Origin: an uncultured Pseudomonadota bacterium
GTDB lineage: Bacteria; Pseudomonadota; Gammaproteobacteria; Steroidobacterales; Steroidobacteraceae
NCBI GenBank assembly: GCA_903890265.1
Contig: CAITAM010000556.1
Coordinates: 1-5,240, forward strand
Direction: 5' to 3'
Length of the DNA stretch: 5,240 nucleotides
Positions 1 to 5,240 of the stretch are shown here, one piece after another (position 1 is the stretch's first letter; each line of letters starts with the position of its first letter). Made by a program: the position numbers and the translations under genes. A model generated the notes under the pieces. That model had not been told where the DNA came from. It saw nothing but the letters and a program-made list of their open reading frames with translations, and ran no database searches.

Positions 1-2570
1 AGAAGTCAACATCGCACAACCCGCGCTCGACCGTCGGTACCGTCACCGAAATCTATGATTACCTGCGCCTGCTGTACGCCCGCGCGGGCACGCCGCGCTG
101 CCCCGATCACCAGCTAGACCTTGCTGCCCAGACAGTCAGCCAGATGGTCGACCAGGTGCTGGCGCTGCCGGAAGGCACTCCGGTTCTGCTGCTCGCGCCC
201 GTCATCAAGGATCGCAAGGGTGAGCATCTGCAGGTGCTTGAGGAGCTTCGCTCGAAAGGCTTCGTACGGGCGCGCATTGACGGCAAGGTTGTCGACCTCG
301 ATTCCGCGCCAAAACTCGACCTACGCCGCAAGCACACGATCGAGGCCGTCATCGATCGCCTCAAGGTCCGCCCCGATCTCGGACAGCGACTCGCGGAGTC
401 CTTTGAAACGGCCCTTAAGCTGGGCGGCGGCATTGCCCATGTGGCATTCATGGATGAGCCTAAGCGGGCGTCGCTGACGTTCTCTGACAAGTTCGCCTGC
501 ACAGTGTGCGGATACTCGCTGGCCGAACTGGAGCCGCGCCTCTTCTCGTTCAACAGTCCAAGTGGCGCGTGCCCGACGTGCGACGGCCTCGGCGTAAAAC
601 AGTTCTTCGACCCCGACCGAGTGGTGACCCAGCCGAATCTGTCACTCGCCTCCGGCGCGGTCCGTGGCTGGGATCGGCGCAACGCCTATTATTTCCAGTT
701 GGTGCAGGCCCTCGCCAAGTACTACAAATTTGACGTCGAGGAACCCTGGAGCACGCTGGACGCCAAGGTGCACAAGGTCCTGCTGTACGGCAGCGGCGAC
801 GACGTGATCGAATTCAGGTATTTCGACGGTCGCGGCGGCACCCAGCGCAAGCGTCACTCCTTTGAAGGCATCATTCCGAACCTTGAGCGGCGTTACAAAG
901 AAACCGACTCGGCGATGGTCCGCGAGGAGCTTGCGAAATACCTCGGCACCAAGCCCTGCACGGATTGCCAGGGCACCCGACTTGGACGCGCCGCCCGCAA
1001 CGTATTTGTTGCGACCCGGAGCATTGCCGACATCTCCCGCCTGTCGGTACGCGACGCCGTTACTTTCTTTACCGACCTGACGCTTCCCGGCTGGCGCGGA
1101 GAGATCGCGGTCAAGATCGTCAAGGAGATCCGCGACCGGCTCGGCTTCCTCGATAACGTCGGCCTCGAATACCTGACACTCGATCGCAGCGCCGAAACGC
1201 TGTCAGGTGGTGAGTCGCAGCGGATCCGGCTCGCGAGCCAGGTCGGCTCCGGCCTCGTCGGCGTGATGTACATTCTGGACGAGCCGTCGATCGGCCTCCA
1301 TCAGCGAGACAACCAGCGCCTGCTCGATACGCTCATTCGCCTGCGCGATCTCGGTAACACCGTCATCGTCGTCGAGCACGACGAGGACGCCATCCGCCAG
1401 GCCGACTACGTCGTTGATCTCGGCCCGGGTGCAGGCGTGCACGGCGGCCGTGTGGTTGCCGAGGGCTTGCCCGCGGACCTCATGGCGGCCCCGGAGTCCA
1501 TCACCGGGCAGTACCTGTCCGGAAAACTCAGCATTCCGGTGCCCCCGAAGCGGGTGACACGGGATCCTAAGCGCTATCTGCGAGTGGTCGCCGCCCGTGG
1601 TAACAATCTCAAGCACGTCACTGCCGACTTCCCGATCGGACTGATGACCTGCGTTACCGGCGTCTCGGGTTCCGGCAAGTCGACGCTTGTGAACGACACG
1701 CTTTATCGTCGGGTAGCGCAGAAGCTCAACGATTCCAACGAGGAACCGTCGCCCTGTGAAAGGGTCGAAGGCCTTGAGCATCTTGATCGCGTGATCGACA
1801 TTGACCAGAGCCCGATCGGCCGGACGCCCCGCTCGAATCCGGCGACCTACACGGGACTTTTCACGCCAATCAGGGAGCTCTTTGCGACAACCAATGAGGC
1901 ACGTTCACGCGGCTACGAGCCGGGCCGGTTCAGCTTCAATGTAAAGGGTGGACGTTGCGAGGCGTGTCAGGGCGACGGCGTCATTCAGGTCGAGATGCAC
2001 TTCCTTCCGGACGTGTATGTCGCCTGCGATGTCTGCCAGGGCAAACGGTACAACCGCGAGACGCTTGAGATACGTTATAAAGGGAAGACCATCCACGACG
2101 TCCTTGAGATGACCATCGAGGATGCGCTCGACTTCTTCCGGCCGATCCCGGTTGTTGCGCAGAAGTTGCAGACACTGTTGGATGTCGGCCTCTCCTACGT
2201 GCGCCTCGGGCAGAATGCGACGACTCTGTCCGGAGGCGAGGCACAGCGTGTGAAGCTCGCGAAGGAACTGTCAAAGCGCGCCACGGGCAGGACGCTTTAC
2301 GTACTGGATGAGCCCACTACGGGTCTGCATTTCCACGACATCGCCCAGCTGCTCCGGGTACTCATTCGCCTGCGCGACGAGGGCAACACGATCGTCGTAA
2401 TCGAACACAATCTCGACGTCATCAAGACGGCGGACTGGATCATCGACCTGGGGCCGGAGGGCGGACAGCGTGGAGGCGAAATCCTGGGATCGGGCACGCC
2501 TGAGGAAGTGGCGCTGCTGCCGAACTCGTACACCGCCACCTATCTGAGAGCGGCCCTGAAGCCGCGCTGA
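1..2570 (+). CDS. uvrA: UvrA, excinuclease ABC subunit A (5' end missing)
   Basis: UvrA is the DNA-binding ATPase of nucleotide excision repair; it scans for bulky lesions with UvrB and loads UvrB onto damage. The reading frame is open from base 3 (KSTSHNPRS, matching E. coli UvrA near residue 88), so about 87 N-terminal residues, including the first Walker A, lie left of the window; 855 residues are visible. Counting from the ATG at 144 (an internal Met, not the start): first zinc module C119/C122 and C143/C146; a CxxC pair at 272/275; first ABC signature LSGGESQRIRL near 353 and Walker B ILDEPSIGLHQRD near 377; second Walker A GVSGSGKST near 506; second zinc module C605/C608 and C628/C631; second signature LSGGEAQRVKL near 695 and Walker B VLDEPTTGLHF near 720. 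The second Walker A, both signatures, both Walker B motifs and all zinc cysteines are intact. The C-terminus is normal in length and ends in tandem stops TGA-TAG. It converges on the HDOD gene. Confidence 0.98.
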   Translation, partial: KSTSHNPRSTVGTVTEIYDYLRLLYARAGTPRCPDHQLDLAAQTVSQMVDQVLALPEGTPVLLLAPVIKDRKGEHLQVLEELRSKGFVRARIDGKVVDLDSAPKLDLRRKHTIEAVIDRLKVRPDLGQRLAESFETALKLGGGIAHVAFMDEPKRASLTFSDKFACTVCGYSLAELEPRLFSFNSPSGACPTCDGLGVKQFFDPDRVVTQPNLSLASGAVRGWDRRNAYYFQLVQALAKYYKFDVEEPWSTLDAKVHKVLLYGSGDDVIEFRYFDGRGGTQRKRHSFEGIIPNLERRYKETDSAMVREELAKYLGTKPCTDCQGTRLGRAARNVFVATRSIADISRLSVRDAVTFFTDLTLPGWRGEIAVKIVKEIRDRLGFLDNVGLEYLTLDRSAETLSGGESQRIRLASQVGSGLVGVMYILDEPSIGLHQRDNQRLLDTLIRLRDLGNTVIVVEHDEDAIRQADYVVDLGPGAGVHGGRVVAEGLPADLMAAPESITGQYLSGKLSIPVPPKRVTRDPKRYLRVVAARGNNLKHVTADFPIGLMTCVTGVSGSGKSTLVNDTLYRRVAQKLNDSNEEPSPCERVEGLEHLDRVIDIDQSPIGRTPRSNPATYTGLFTPIRELFATTNEARSRGYEPGRFSFNVKGGRCEACQGDGVIQVEMHFLPDVYVACDVCQGKRYNRETLEIRYKGKTIHDVLEMTIEDALDFFRPIPVVAQKLQTLLDVGLSYVRLGQNATTLSGGEAQRVKLAKELSKRATGRTLYVLDEPTTGLHFHDIAQLLRVLIRLRDEGNTIVVIEHNLDVIKTADWIIDLGPEGGQRGGEILGSGTPEEVALLPNSYTATYLRAALKPR

Positions 2571-2580
2571 TAGTGGCCGG

Positions 2581-3462
2581 TCAGCCGAGCGCTTCGCGCA
2601 GCGCCGCAATCTCTTCGCCACATTCGGCGATAATGGCGGTTGTGCTGGCGGCATCGAGAGACAGCTTGCCGAAGGCGTTGACGCCCTGCATGTTAAGCTC
2701 GAGATCCGCAGGCTGCTCGTAATAGGCAGCCATCATGTTGGCGCAGATCACGACGTCGGTGAGATCTGCGGACCCCTCGTGCTCACGTTCGATGTCTTCC
2801 TGGTCGCCGATCGCGTTGACCAGCGACTCGGCCATCTCCCAGTTCTCCATGATCGCCTTACCGACATTCGCGTGCCAATCGCGGATGACCTGCGCGAGCG
2901 CCTCTTCGTCTGCGAAAAGCACGGGGTGACGCTCGTGGCGCGAGAGAATATACAGCTTACCGATGCCGTGCAGCAGCCCGGCGAGGAACGCCTCGTCGGG
3001 ATTGATTCTGGTCTGCTTTTTCGCAACCACATAGCTCAGGGCCGCGACGTACGTGCTCTGCTGCCACAGATCCTTCAGCGGCTTCTCGACCGCCTTGAGA
3101 TTTGCCGAGGCCCTGATCTGGGCCATCGCGAACGAAATGGCCGCGCTGCGAACCATGTTGTAGCCCATGCGGGCGATTGCAGCCTTGAGATCGGTAACCT
3201 GCTTACCTGAGCGGTTCAGCATCGCCGAATTCGACATCTTCAGAAGTCGTGCAGCCAGTGCCGGCTCGGAGCCTACGATGCGGGTCACCTGCTCTACCGT
3301 AGTGCGGTCATCGGCGAGTGCACGGCGAACCCGTACCGCCACGTCCGGAAAGGACGGCAGGTCAATCTTTCCCGACGACAGCTCGAAGGCGAGCGCCTTG
3401 ACGAACTCAAAGGCTGCGTTATTGCCTTCCGCGGTCTGGCTCTGGGCGGTGTTTGCGTTCAT
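2581..3462 (-). CDS. HDOD-domain signalling protein
   Basis: A 293-residue protein with an HDOD (HD-related output) domain, a catalytically degenerate relative of the HD/HD-GYP hydrolase fold found in bacterial signalling proteins. The domain opens with LPSFPDVAVRVRRAL at about residues 35-49 and runs through SEPALAARLLKMSNSA (65-80), an AIARMGYNMVRS helix (95-106) and GLLHGIGKLYIL (162-173). At the signature, H165 is followed by G166 where metal-dependent HD enzymes have Asp, so phosphohydrolase activity is unlikely. A second conserved-type His is at 197 (DWHANVGKAIMENW). No signal peptide or membrane segment is visible, so it should be cytoplasmic. The ATG at 3462 is chosen because AAGGA lies 5 bases upstream. 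It is the last gene of the probable regulator/CheX-like/HDOD operon, 9 bases after the CheX-like stop. HDOD proteins have been linked to motility and signalling in other bacteria; the specific role here is unknown. Confidence 0.9.
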   Translation of the reverse strand: MNANTAQSQTAEGNNAAFEFVKALAFELSSGKIDLPSFPDVAVRVRRALADDRTTVEQVTRIVGSEPALAARLLKMSNSAMLNRSGKQVTDLKAAIARMGYNMVRSAAISFAMAQIRASANLKAVEKPLKDLWQQSTYVAALSYVVAKKQTRINPDEAFLAGLLHGIGKLYILSRHERHPVLFADEEALAQVIRDWHANVGKAIMENWEMAESLVNAIGDQEDIEREHEGSADLTDVVICANMMAAYYEQPADLELNMQGVNAFGKLSLDAASTTAIIAECGEEIAALREALG

Positions 3463-3467
3463 TGCAG

Positions 3468-3472
3468 TCCTT
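3468..3472 (-). promoter_or_regulatory. Ribosome binding site of the HDOD gene, overlapping the CheX-like stop
   Basis: AAGGA on the minus strand shares its first A with the TGA stop (3474-3472) of the CheX-like gene and lies 5 bases before the HDOD ATG at 3462. The arrangement suggests translational coupling within one transcript. Confidence 0.75.
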
Positions 3473-3945
3473 CAGACGCTCATTACGGAGAGGTAGCCGC
3501 TACCATAGCGCGGCACCGTGATCTTGAAGTGGGCGCGGTTTCGCACTTCGAGAAGCATCATCGCCGCGGGCCGTGGGAGTCCGCGGGCCGGGTGCATCGA
3601 TGACAGCTTAAGATGTGCCGAGAAGTCGTCCATGAGCAGTCGCGAGAAGATGTTCATGATCTCTTTCAGATTTTCTTTCATGGAGTCAGTCAGCGTTCCG
3701 CTCGTTACCGCCTCCTTGCAGACCGGCGTCGGCAGCATCGACAGCGCGGATCCTGCTACCGCCGACAGCGCGAGATCCGTGGCGCAGGCGGCGACCGGCT
3801 GGCCGCCATCATTCACGTACACGCCAACCATGGACTTCGCCTCGACAAGTTCGAATGACTTCCCGGGCGCTACGACGATACCGTCAAAGAGGTTTTCCAG
3901 GATACCCAGGACCTTCTTTTCGTTCGGCATTGGATACGTGGCCAC
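3472..3945 (-). CDS. CheX/CheC-like protein, putative CheY-type phosphatase
   Basis: A 157-residue soluble protein, about the length of T. maritima CheX. Overall identity to well-studied CheX proteins looks low, but the architecture fits: an N-terminal helix (KVLGILENLFDGIVV, 11-25), a strand with GVYVNDGGQPVAACATDLAL (41-60), the small helix SAVAGSALSMLP, then a long helix with KENLKEIMNIFSRLLM (90-105). In this helix E95-I-M-N98 matches the ExxN active-site motif of CheX/CheC/FliY phosphatases; the D/S usually found four residues before the Glu is E91 here. The following NxxxG/A pattern is absent, so the family call is tentative. The start is GTG at 3945, set by AAGGAG 7 bases upstream; the next in-frame ATG at 3930 is too far from it. 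It sits 55 bases after the response-regulator stop and 9 bases before the HDOD gene, which suggests it acts on the adjacent regulator. The alternative is a non-catalytic relative. Confidence 0.72.
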   Translation of the reverse strand: MATYPMPNEKKVLGILENLFDGIVVAPGKSFELVEAKSMVGVYVNDGGQPVAACATDLALSAVAGSALSMLPTPVCKEAVTSGTLTDSMKENLKEIMNIFSRLLMDDFSAHLKLSSMHPARGLPRPAAMMLLEVRNRAHFKITVPRYGSGYLSVMSV

Positions 3946-3952
3946 GCTCGAG

Positions 3953-3958
3953 CTCCTT
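3953..3958 (-). promoter_or_regulatory. Ribosome binding site that sets the GTG start of the CheX-like gene
   Basis: AAGGAG on the minus strand ends 7 bases before the GTG at 3945-3943. The next in-frame ATG (3930-3928) would be 22 bases away, too far for this site, so the GTG start is preferred. Confidence 0.8.
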
Positions 3959-4000
3959 AACCTGCAGTTAGAGTCGGATGTTCCCTGGGGGTTTCCGGCG

Positions 4001-4363
4001 TCAGCTGATGAACGGCGAGAGTGTTTCTTTAAACATCTCGGGGGTGAACGGCTTCGAGATCAGAAAGCTTGCGCCGGCTGACTCGGCCCGCAGGCGCATC
4101 TCCGGAGTCGCCTCCGTGGTGACGAAGCCAAAGCGAACCTTGATGCCCTCGGCCTTCAGCCGCTCGAGCAGCTCGATTCCGGTCATGTGCGGCATGTTCC
4201 AGTCGGACAGCACGAGATCCGGCTTCTGCCGGCCAATCGCACCGTGCGCGAGAGATCCATCCTCGAACTCGATGATTTCGTGGCCTTCGAAACCGGCCTG
4301 GCGAAGCGTCTTTTTTACAATAAGCCGCATGGCCGTCGAATCGTCTACGATCATGATCTTCAT
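4001..4363 (-). CDS. CheY-like single-domain response regulator
   Basis: A 120-residue protein that is one receiver domain with no output domain, like CheY. All phosphorylation residues are present: acidic pair D7-D8 (MIVDDSTAMR), phospho-acceptor D54 (LVLSDWNMPHMTG), switch T82 (GFVTTEA) and K104 (ISKPFTPEMF). It should accept phosphate from a histidine kinase such as CheA and signal by protein contact. At the position of E. coli CheY Tyr106 (three residues before the Lys) it has L101, and F100 sits one earlier, so its output surface probably differs from classical FliM-binding CheY. The ATG at 4363 is supported by GGAGG 6 bases upstream. It lies downstream of cheB after a 132-base gap holding a sigma-28-like promoter and is probably the first gene of a three-gene operon. 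I do not name it cheY because no orthology to the flagellar regulator can be shown. Confidence 0.95.
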   Translation of the reverse strand: MKIMIVDDSTAMRLIVKKTLRQAGFEGHEIIEFEDGSLAHGAIGRQKPDLVLSDWNMPHMTGIELLERLKAEGIKVRFGFVTTEATPEMRLRAESAGASFLISKPFTPEMFKETLSPFIS

Positions 4364-4369
4364 AGGTGT

Positions 4370-4374
4370 CCTCC
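4370..4374 (-). promoter_or_regulatory. Ribosome binding site of the response regulator
   Basis: GGAGG on the minus strand lies 6 bases before the ATG at 4363. It is the strongest Shine-Dalgarno match of the three downstream genes and confirms the start. Confidence 0.8.
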
Positions 4375-4389
4375 GTGCATCAGTGGGCT

Positions 4390-4420
4390 ACGCCGCCTCT
4401 GCGGCATCGGATGCCGGCGT
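4390..4420. repeat. Overlapping inverted repeats in the response-regulator leader
   Basis: Three pairings compete here: GCCGC (4392-4396) with GCGGC (4401-4405) around CTCT; CGGCAT (4402-4407) with ATGCCG (4411-4416) around CGG; and the outer ACGCCG (4390-4395) with CGGCGT (4415-4420). The first two share bases 4402-4405 and cannot form together. They lie in the presumed leader of the regulator mRNA, about 27 bases upstream of its start codon. No run of T follows on either strand, so they are not a standard terminator. Chance is possible in GC-rich DNA. Confidence 0.45.
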
Positions 4421-4437
4421 TTCGGGCTGGCCCCACT

Positions 4438-4451
4438 GCCGATGTATCGGC
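4438..4451. repeat. Perfect inverted repeat overlapping the candidate -10
   Basis: The sequence GCCGAT-GT-ATCGGC has 6-base arms around a 2-base centre. One arm plus the centre is the candidate sigma-28 -10 element on the minus strand. It could be a binding site for a dimeric regulator, or simply a coincidence of the GCCGAT core. The plus-strand reading has no partner -35, so I do not call a second promoter. Confidence 0.5.
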
Positions 4452-4471
4452 TGTTCTCGGGTGATTCTTTA
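4444..4471 (-). promoter_or_regulatory. Candidate sigma-28 (FliA) promoter for the response-regulator operon
   Basis: Read on the minus strand, TAAAGAAT (4471-4464) is followed by 12 bases and then GCCGATAC (4451-4444). The flagellar sigma-28 consensus is TAAAGTTT-N11-GCCGATAA, so 6 of 8 bases match in the -35 element and 7 of 8 in the -10, with a spacer one base longer. Transcription would begin near 4437 and give a leader of roughly 75 bases before the ATG at 4363. Position, orientation and the chemotaxis context agree; the long spacer is the main doubt. Confidence 0.55.
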
Positions 4472-4480
4472 GGTGCTCCG

Positions 4481-4495
4481 GCTCGTTTGGCGAGC
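4481..4495 (-). other. Short hairpin abutting the cheB stop codon
   Basis: GCTCG (4481-4485) and CGAGC (4491-4495) form a 5-base-pair stem with a 5-base loop, starting immediately after the cheB TGA. The minus strand continues CGGAGCACCTAAAG with no U-tract, so it is not a convincing intrinsic terminator. It may be a processing or stabilising hairpin at the end of the cheB message, or chance. Confidence 0.3.
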
Positions 4496-5240
4496 TCAGG
4501 ACACCCGCCTCGGCCGTCCCTGCGCCGCGGCCAGCTGCAGGATCTTCGCGGCGATGTCCTGCAGGGGGTGCAGGCTATGGACCGCATTGGCGGCGTAAGC
4601 CGCGCCTGGCATGCCCCAGACGACACTCGTTGCCTCATCCTGCGCTATGTTGGCAGCACCGGCTTCGCGCAGCTCCAGCATGCAGTCGGCGCCATCGCGT
4701 CCCATGCCAGTCAGCATGACGCCAACCGCATTCGGACCGGCCGCCTGCGCAACCGAGCGAAACAGGACGTCCACGGACGGCTTGTGTCGCTGGACAGGAG
4801 GGCCGTCGGACAGTCGGGTGAGGTAGCGGCCGCCCTCCCTGACGAGCAGCAGGTGCCGGTCGCCGGGCGCGATGTAAACGTGCCCGGGACGAACGATCTC
4901 CCCGTCAGTCGCCTCGCAAACCGACATGGCGCAGCACTGGTCCATCCGCCGTGCGAATGGGCCACTGAACGCCTTTGGAATATGCTGCGCGATGACGACC
5001 GCCGGTGAGTCAGCGGGTAGGTCGGCGAGCACCTGGCGGATTGCTTCCGTGCCGCCGGTCGATGCACCGATGGCGATGATGGGCTCGGTAGGCATCATCG
5101 CTCTCACGGGCGTTTTCGCGAGGATCACGTCCGCGGTGTGCTTCTCTGCGACAGTTGGGATCTCAGCGGTTGCCGCAAACTTCCGCCGCGGCCCCGACGA
5201 CGTCCGGCCGCGGACCATCGCGCCGGCCGCTGCCTTGACC
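4496..5240 (-). CDS. cheB: CheB, protein-glutamate methylesterase/deamidase (5' end off window)
   Basis: CheB removes methyl groups from, and deamidates, chemoreceptor glutamyl residues during adaptation, and is activated by CheA phosphorylation of its N-terminal receiver domain. The window holds the linker and the complete C-terminal esterase domain. Counting from the Met at 5218, the catalytic triad is S53 (IAIGASTGGTEAIR), H79 (VIAQHIPKAFSGPFA) and D175 (LTGMGRDGADCM). Other family signatures are GHVYIAPGDRH (112-122), HKPSVDVLF (145-153) and the WGMPGAA segment (201-207). That ATG is not the true start: the frame stays open to the window end, and the preceding residues VKAAAGA read like the last receiver-domain helix of CheB before a linker of about 40 residues. 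The receiver domain therefore lies right of the window. E. coli CheB is about 349 residues; 247 are visible here. A five-base-pair inverted repeat directly follows the stop. The remaining chemotaxis genes probably lie upstream, beyond the right edge. Confidence 0.97.
   Translation of the reverse strand, partial: VKAAAGAMVRGRTSSGPRRKFAATAEIPTVAEKHTADVILAKTPVRAMMPTEPIIAIGASTGGTEAIRQVLADLPADSPAVVIAQHIPKAFSGPFARRMDQCCAMSVCEATDGEIVRPGHVYIAPGDRHLLLVREGGRYLTRLSDGPPVQRHKPSVDVLFRSVAQAAGPNAVGVMLTGMGRDGADCMLELREAGAANIAQDEATSVVWGMPGAAYAANAVHSLHPLQDIAAKILQLAAAQGRPRRVS

Noticed and set aside
144..146. ATG as the start of uvrA
   Set aside because: Upstream codons from base 3 match UvrA (KSTSHNPRS and following), so this Met is internal.
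107..682. Minus-strand open frame of 191 codons inside uvrA
   Set aside because: Its Arg/Ser-rich composition is typical of an antisense shadow, and it covers the conserved UvrA zinc module.
1203..1781. Minus-strand open frame of 192 codons inside uvrA
   Set aside because: It is fully antisense to conserved UvrA motifs, and no domain is recognisable.
2589..2604. Stem GCGCT/AGCGC as a terminator at the uvrA/HDOD junction
   Set aside because: Only 5 base pairs, inside the HDOD coding region, and with no T-run on either strand.
3946..4000. A second promoter or terminator between the regulator and the CheX-like gene
   Set aside because: The 55-base gap shows only the ribosome binding site; no -35/-10 pair and no stable stem with a T-run was found.
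3518..4081. Plus-strand open frame of 187 codons over the CheX-like gene and its upstream gap
   Set aside because: The minus-strand gene has a good ribosome binding site, an ExxN motif and operon spacing; the plus-strand frame has a low-complexity Ser/Arg-rich translation and no domain.
4187..5008. Plus-strand open frame of 273 codons
   Set aside because: It lies antisense to cheB and the response regulator, both with intact catalytic motifs, and its translation shows no recognisable domain. It is a typical GC-rich shadow frame.
5216..5218. ATG as the start of cheB
   Set aside because: The frame continues to the window edge with receiver-helix-like residues, and a start here would leave CheB without its receiver domain.

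Overview
The window is GC-rich bacterial chromosome, most likely from a gammaproteobacterium or a close relative. The evidence is the UvrA protein, which is very close to the E. coli/Xanthomonas type throughout, a CheB that closely resembles the enterobacterial enzyme, and a candidate sigma-28 (FliA) promoter with the enterobacterial/pseudomonad -10 core. Genus cannot be fixed from the sequence alone. Genes fill almost the whole window; I see no tRNA, rRNA, CRISPR array, insertion sequence or prophage gene.

Layout: (1) 1-2570, plus strand: uvrA, the DNA-damage-recognition ATPase of nucleotide excision repair, missing about the first 87 residues because the window begins inside the gene. (2) 2571-2580: a 10-base gap between convergent stop codons. 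(3) 2581-5240, minus strand, in transcription order: cheB (5' end off the window's right edge), a 132-base intergenic region with a sigma-28-like promoter and several inverted repeats, a single-domain CheY-like response regulator, a CheX/CheC-like protein, and an HDOD-domain protein. The last three are closely spaced (55 and 9 bases) and probably form one transcript.

How the genes may work together: CheB demethylates chemoreceptors for adaptation. The response regulator keeps every residue needed for phosphorylation. The CheX-like protein carries an ExxN motif like the one CheX/CheC phosphatases use to dephosphorylate CheY, so it may be the dedicated off-switch of the regulator beside it. The HDOD protein is a plausible output or signalling partner. 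This is inference from gene order and motifs. If the promoter call is right, the three small genes are expressed with the flagellar/chemotaxis regulon. uvrA is a housekeeping neighbour with no evident functional link.

The most interesting item is this regulator / CheX-like / HDOD cassette behind a sigma-28-like promoter. It looks like an under-described signalling module built from known families rather than a new kind of system.
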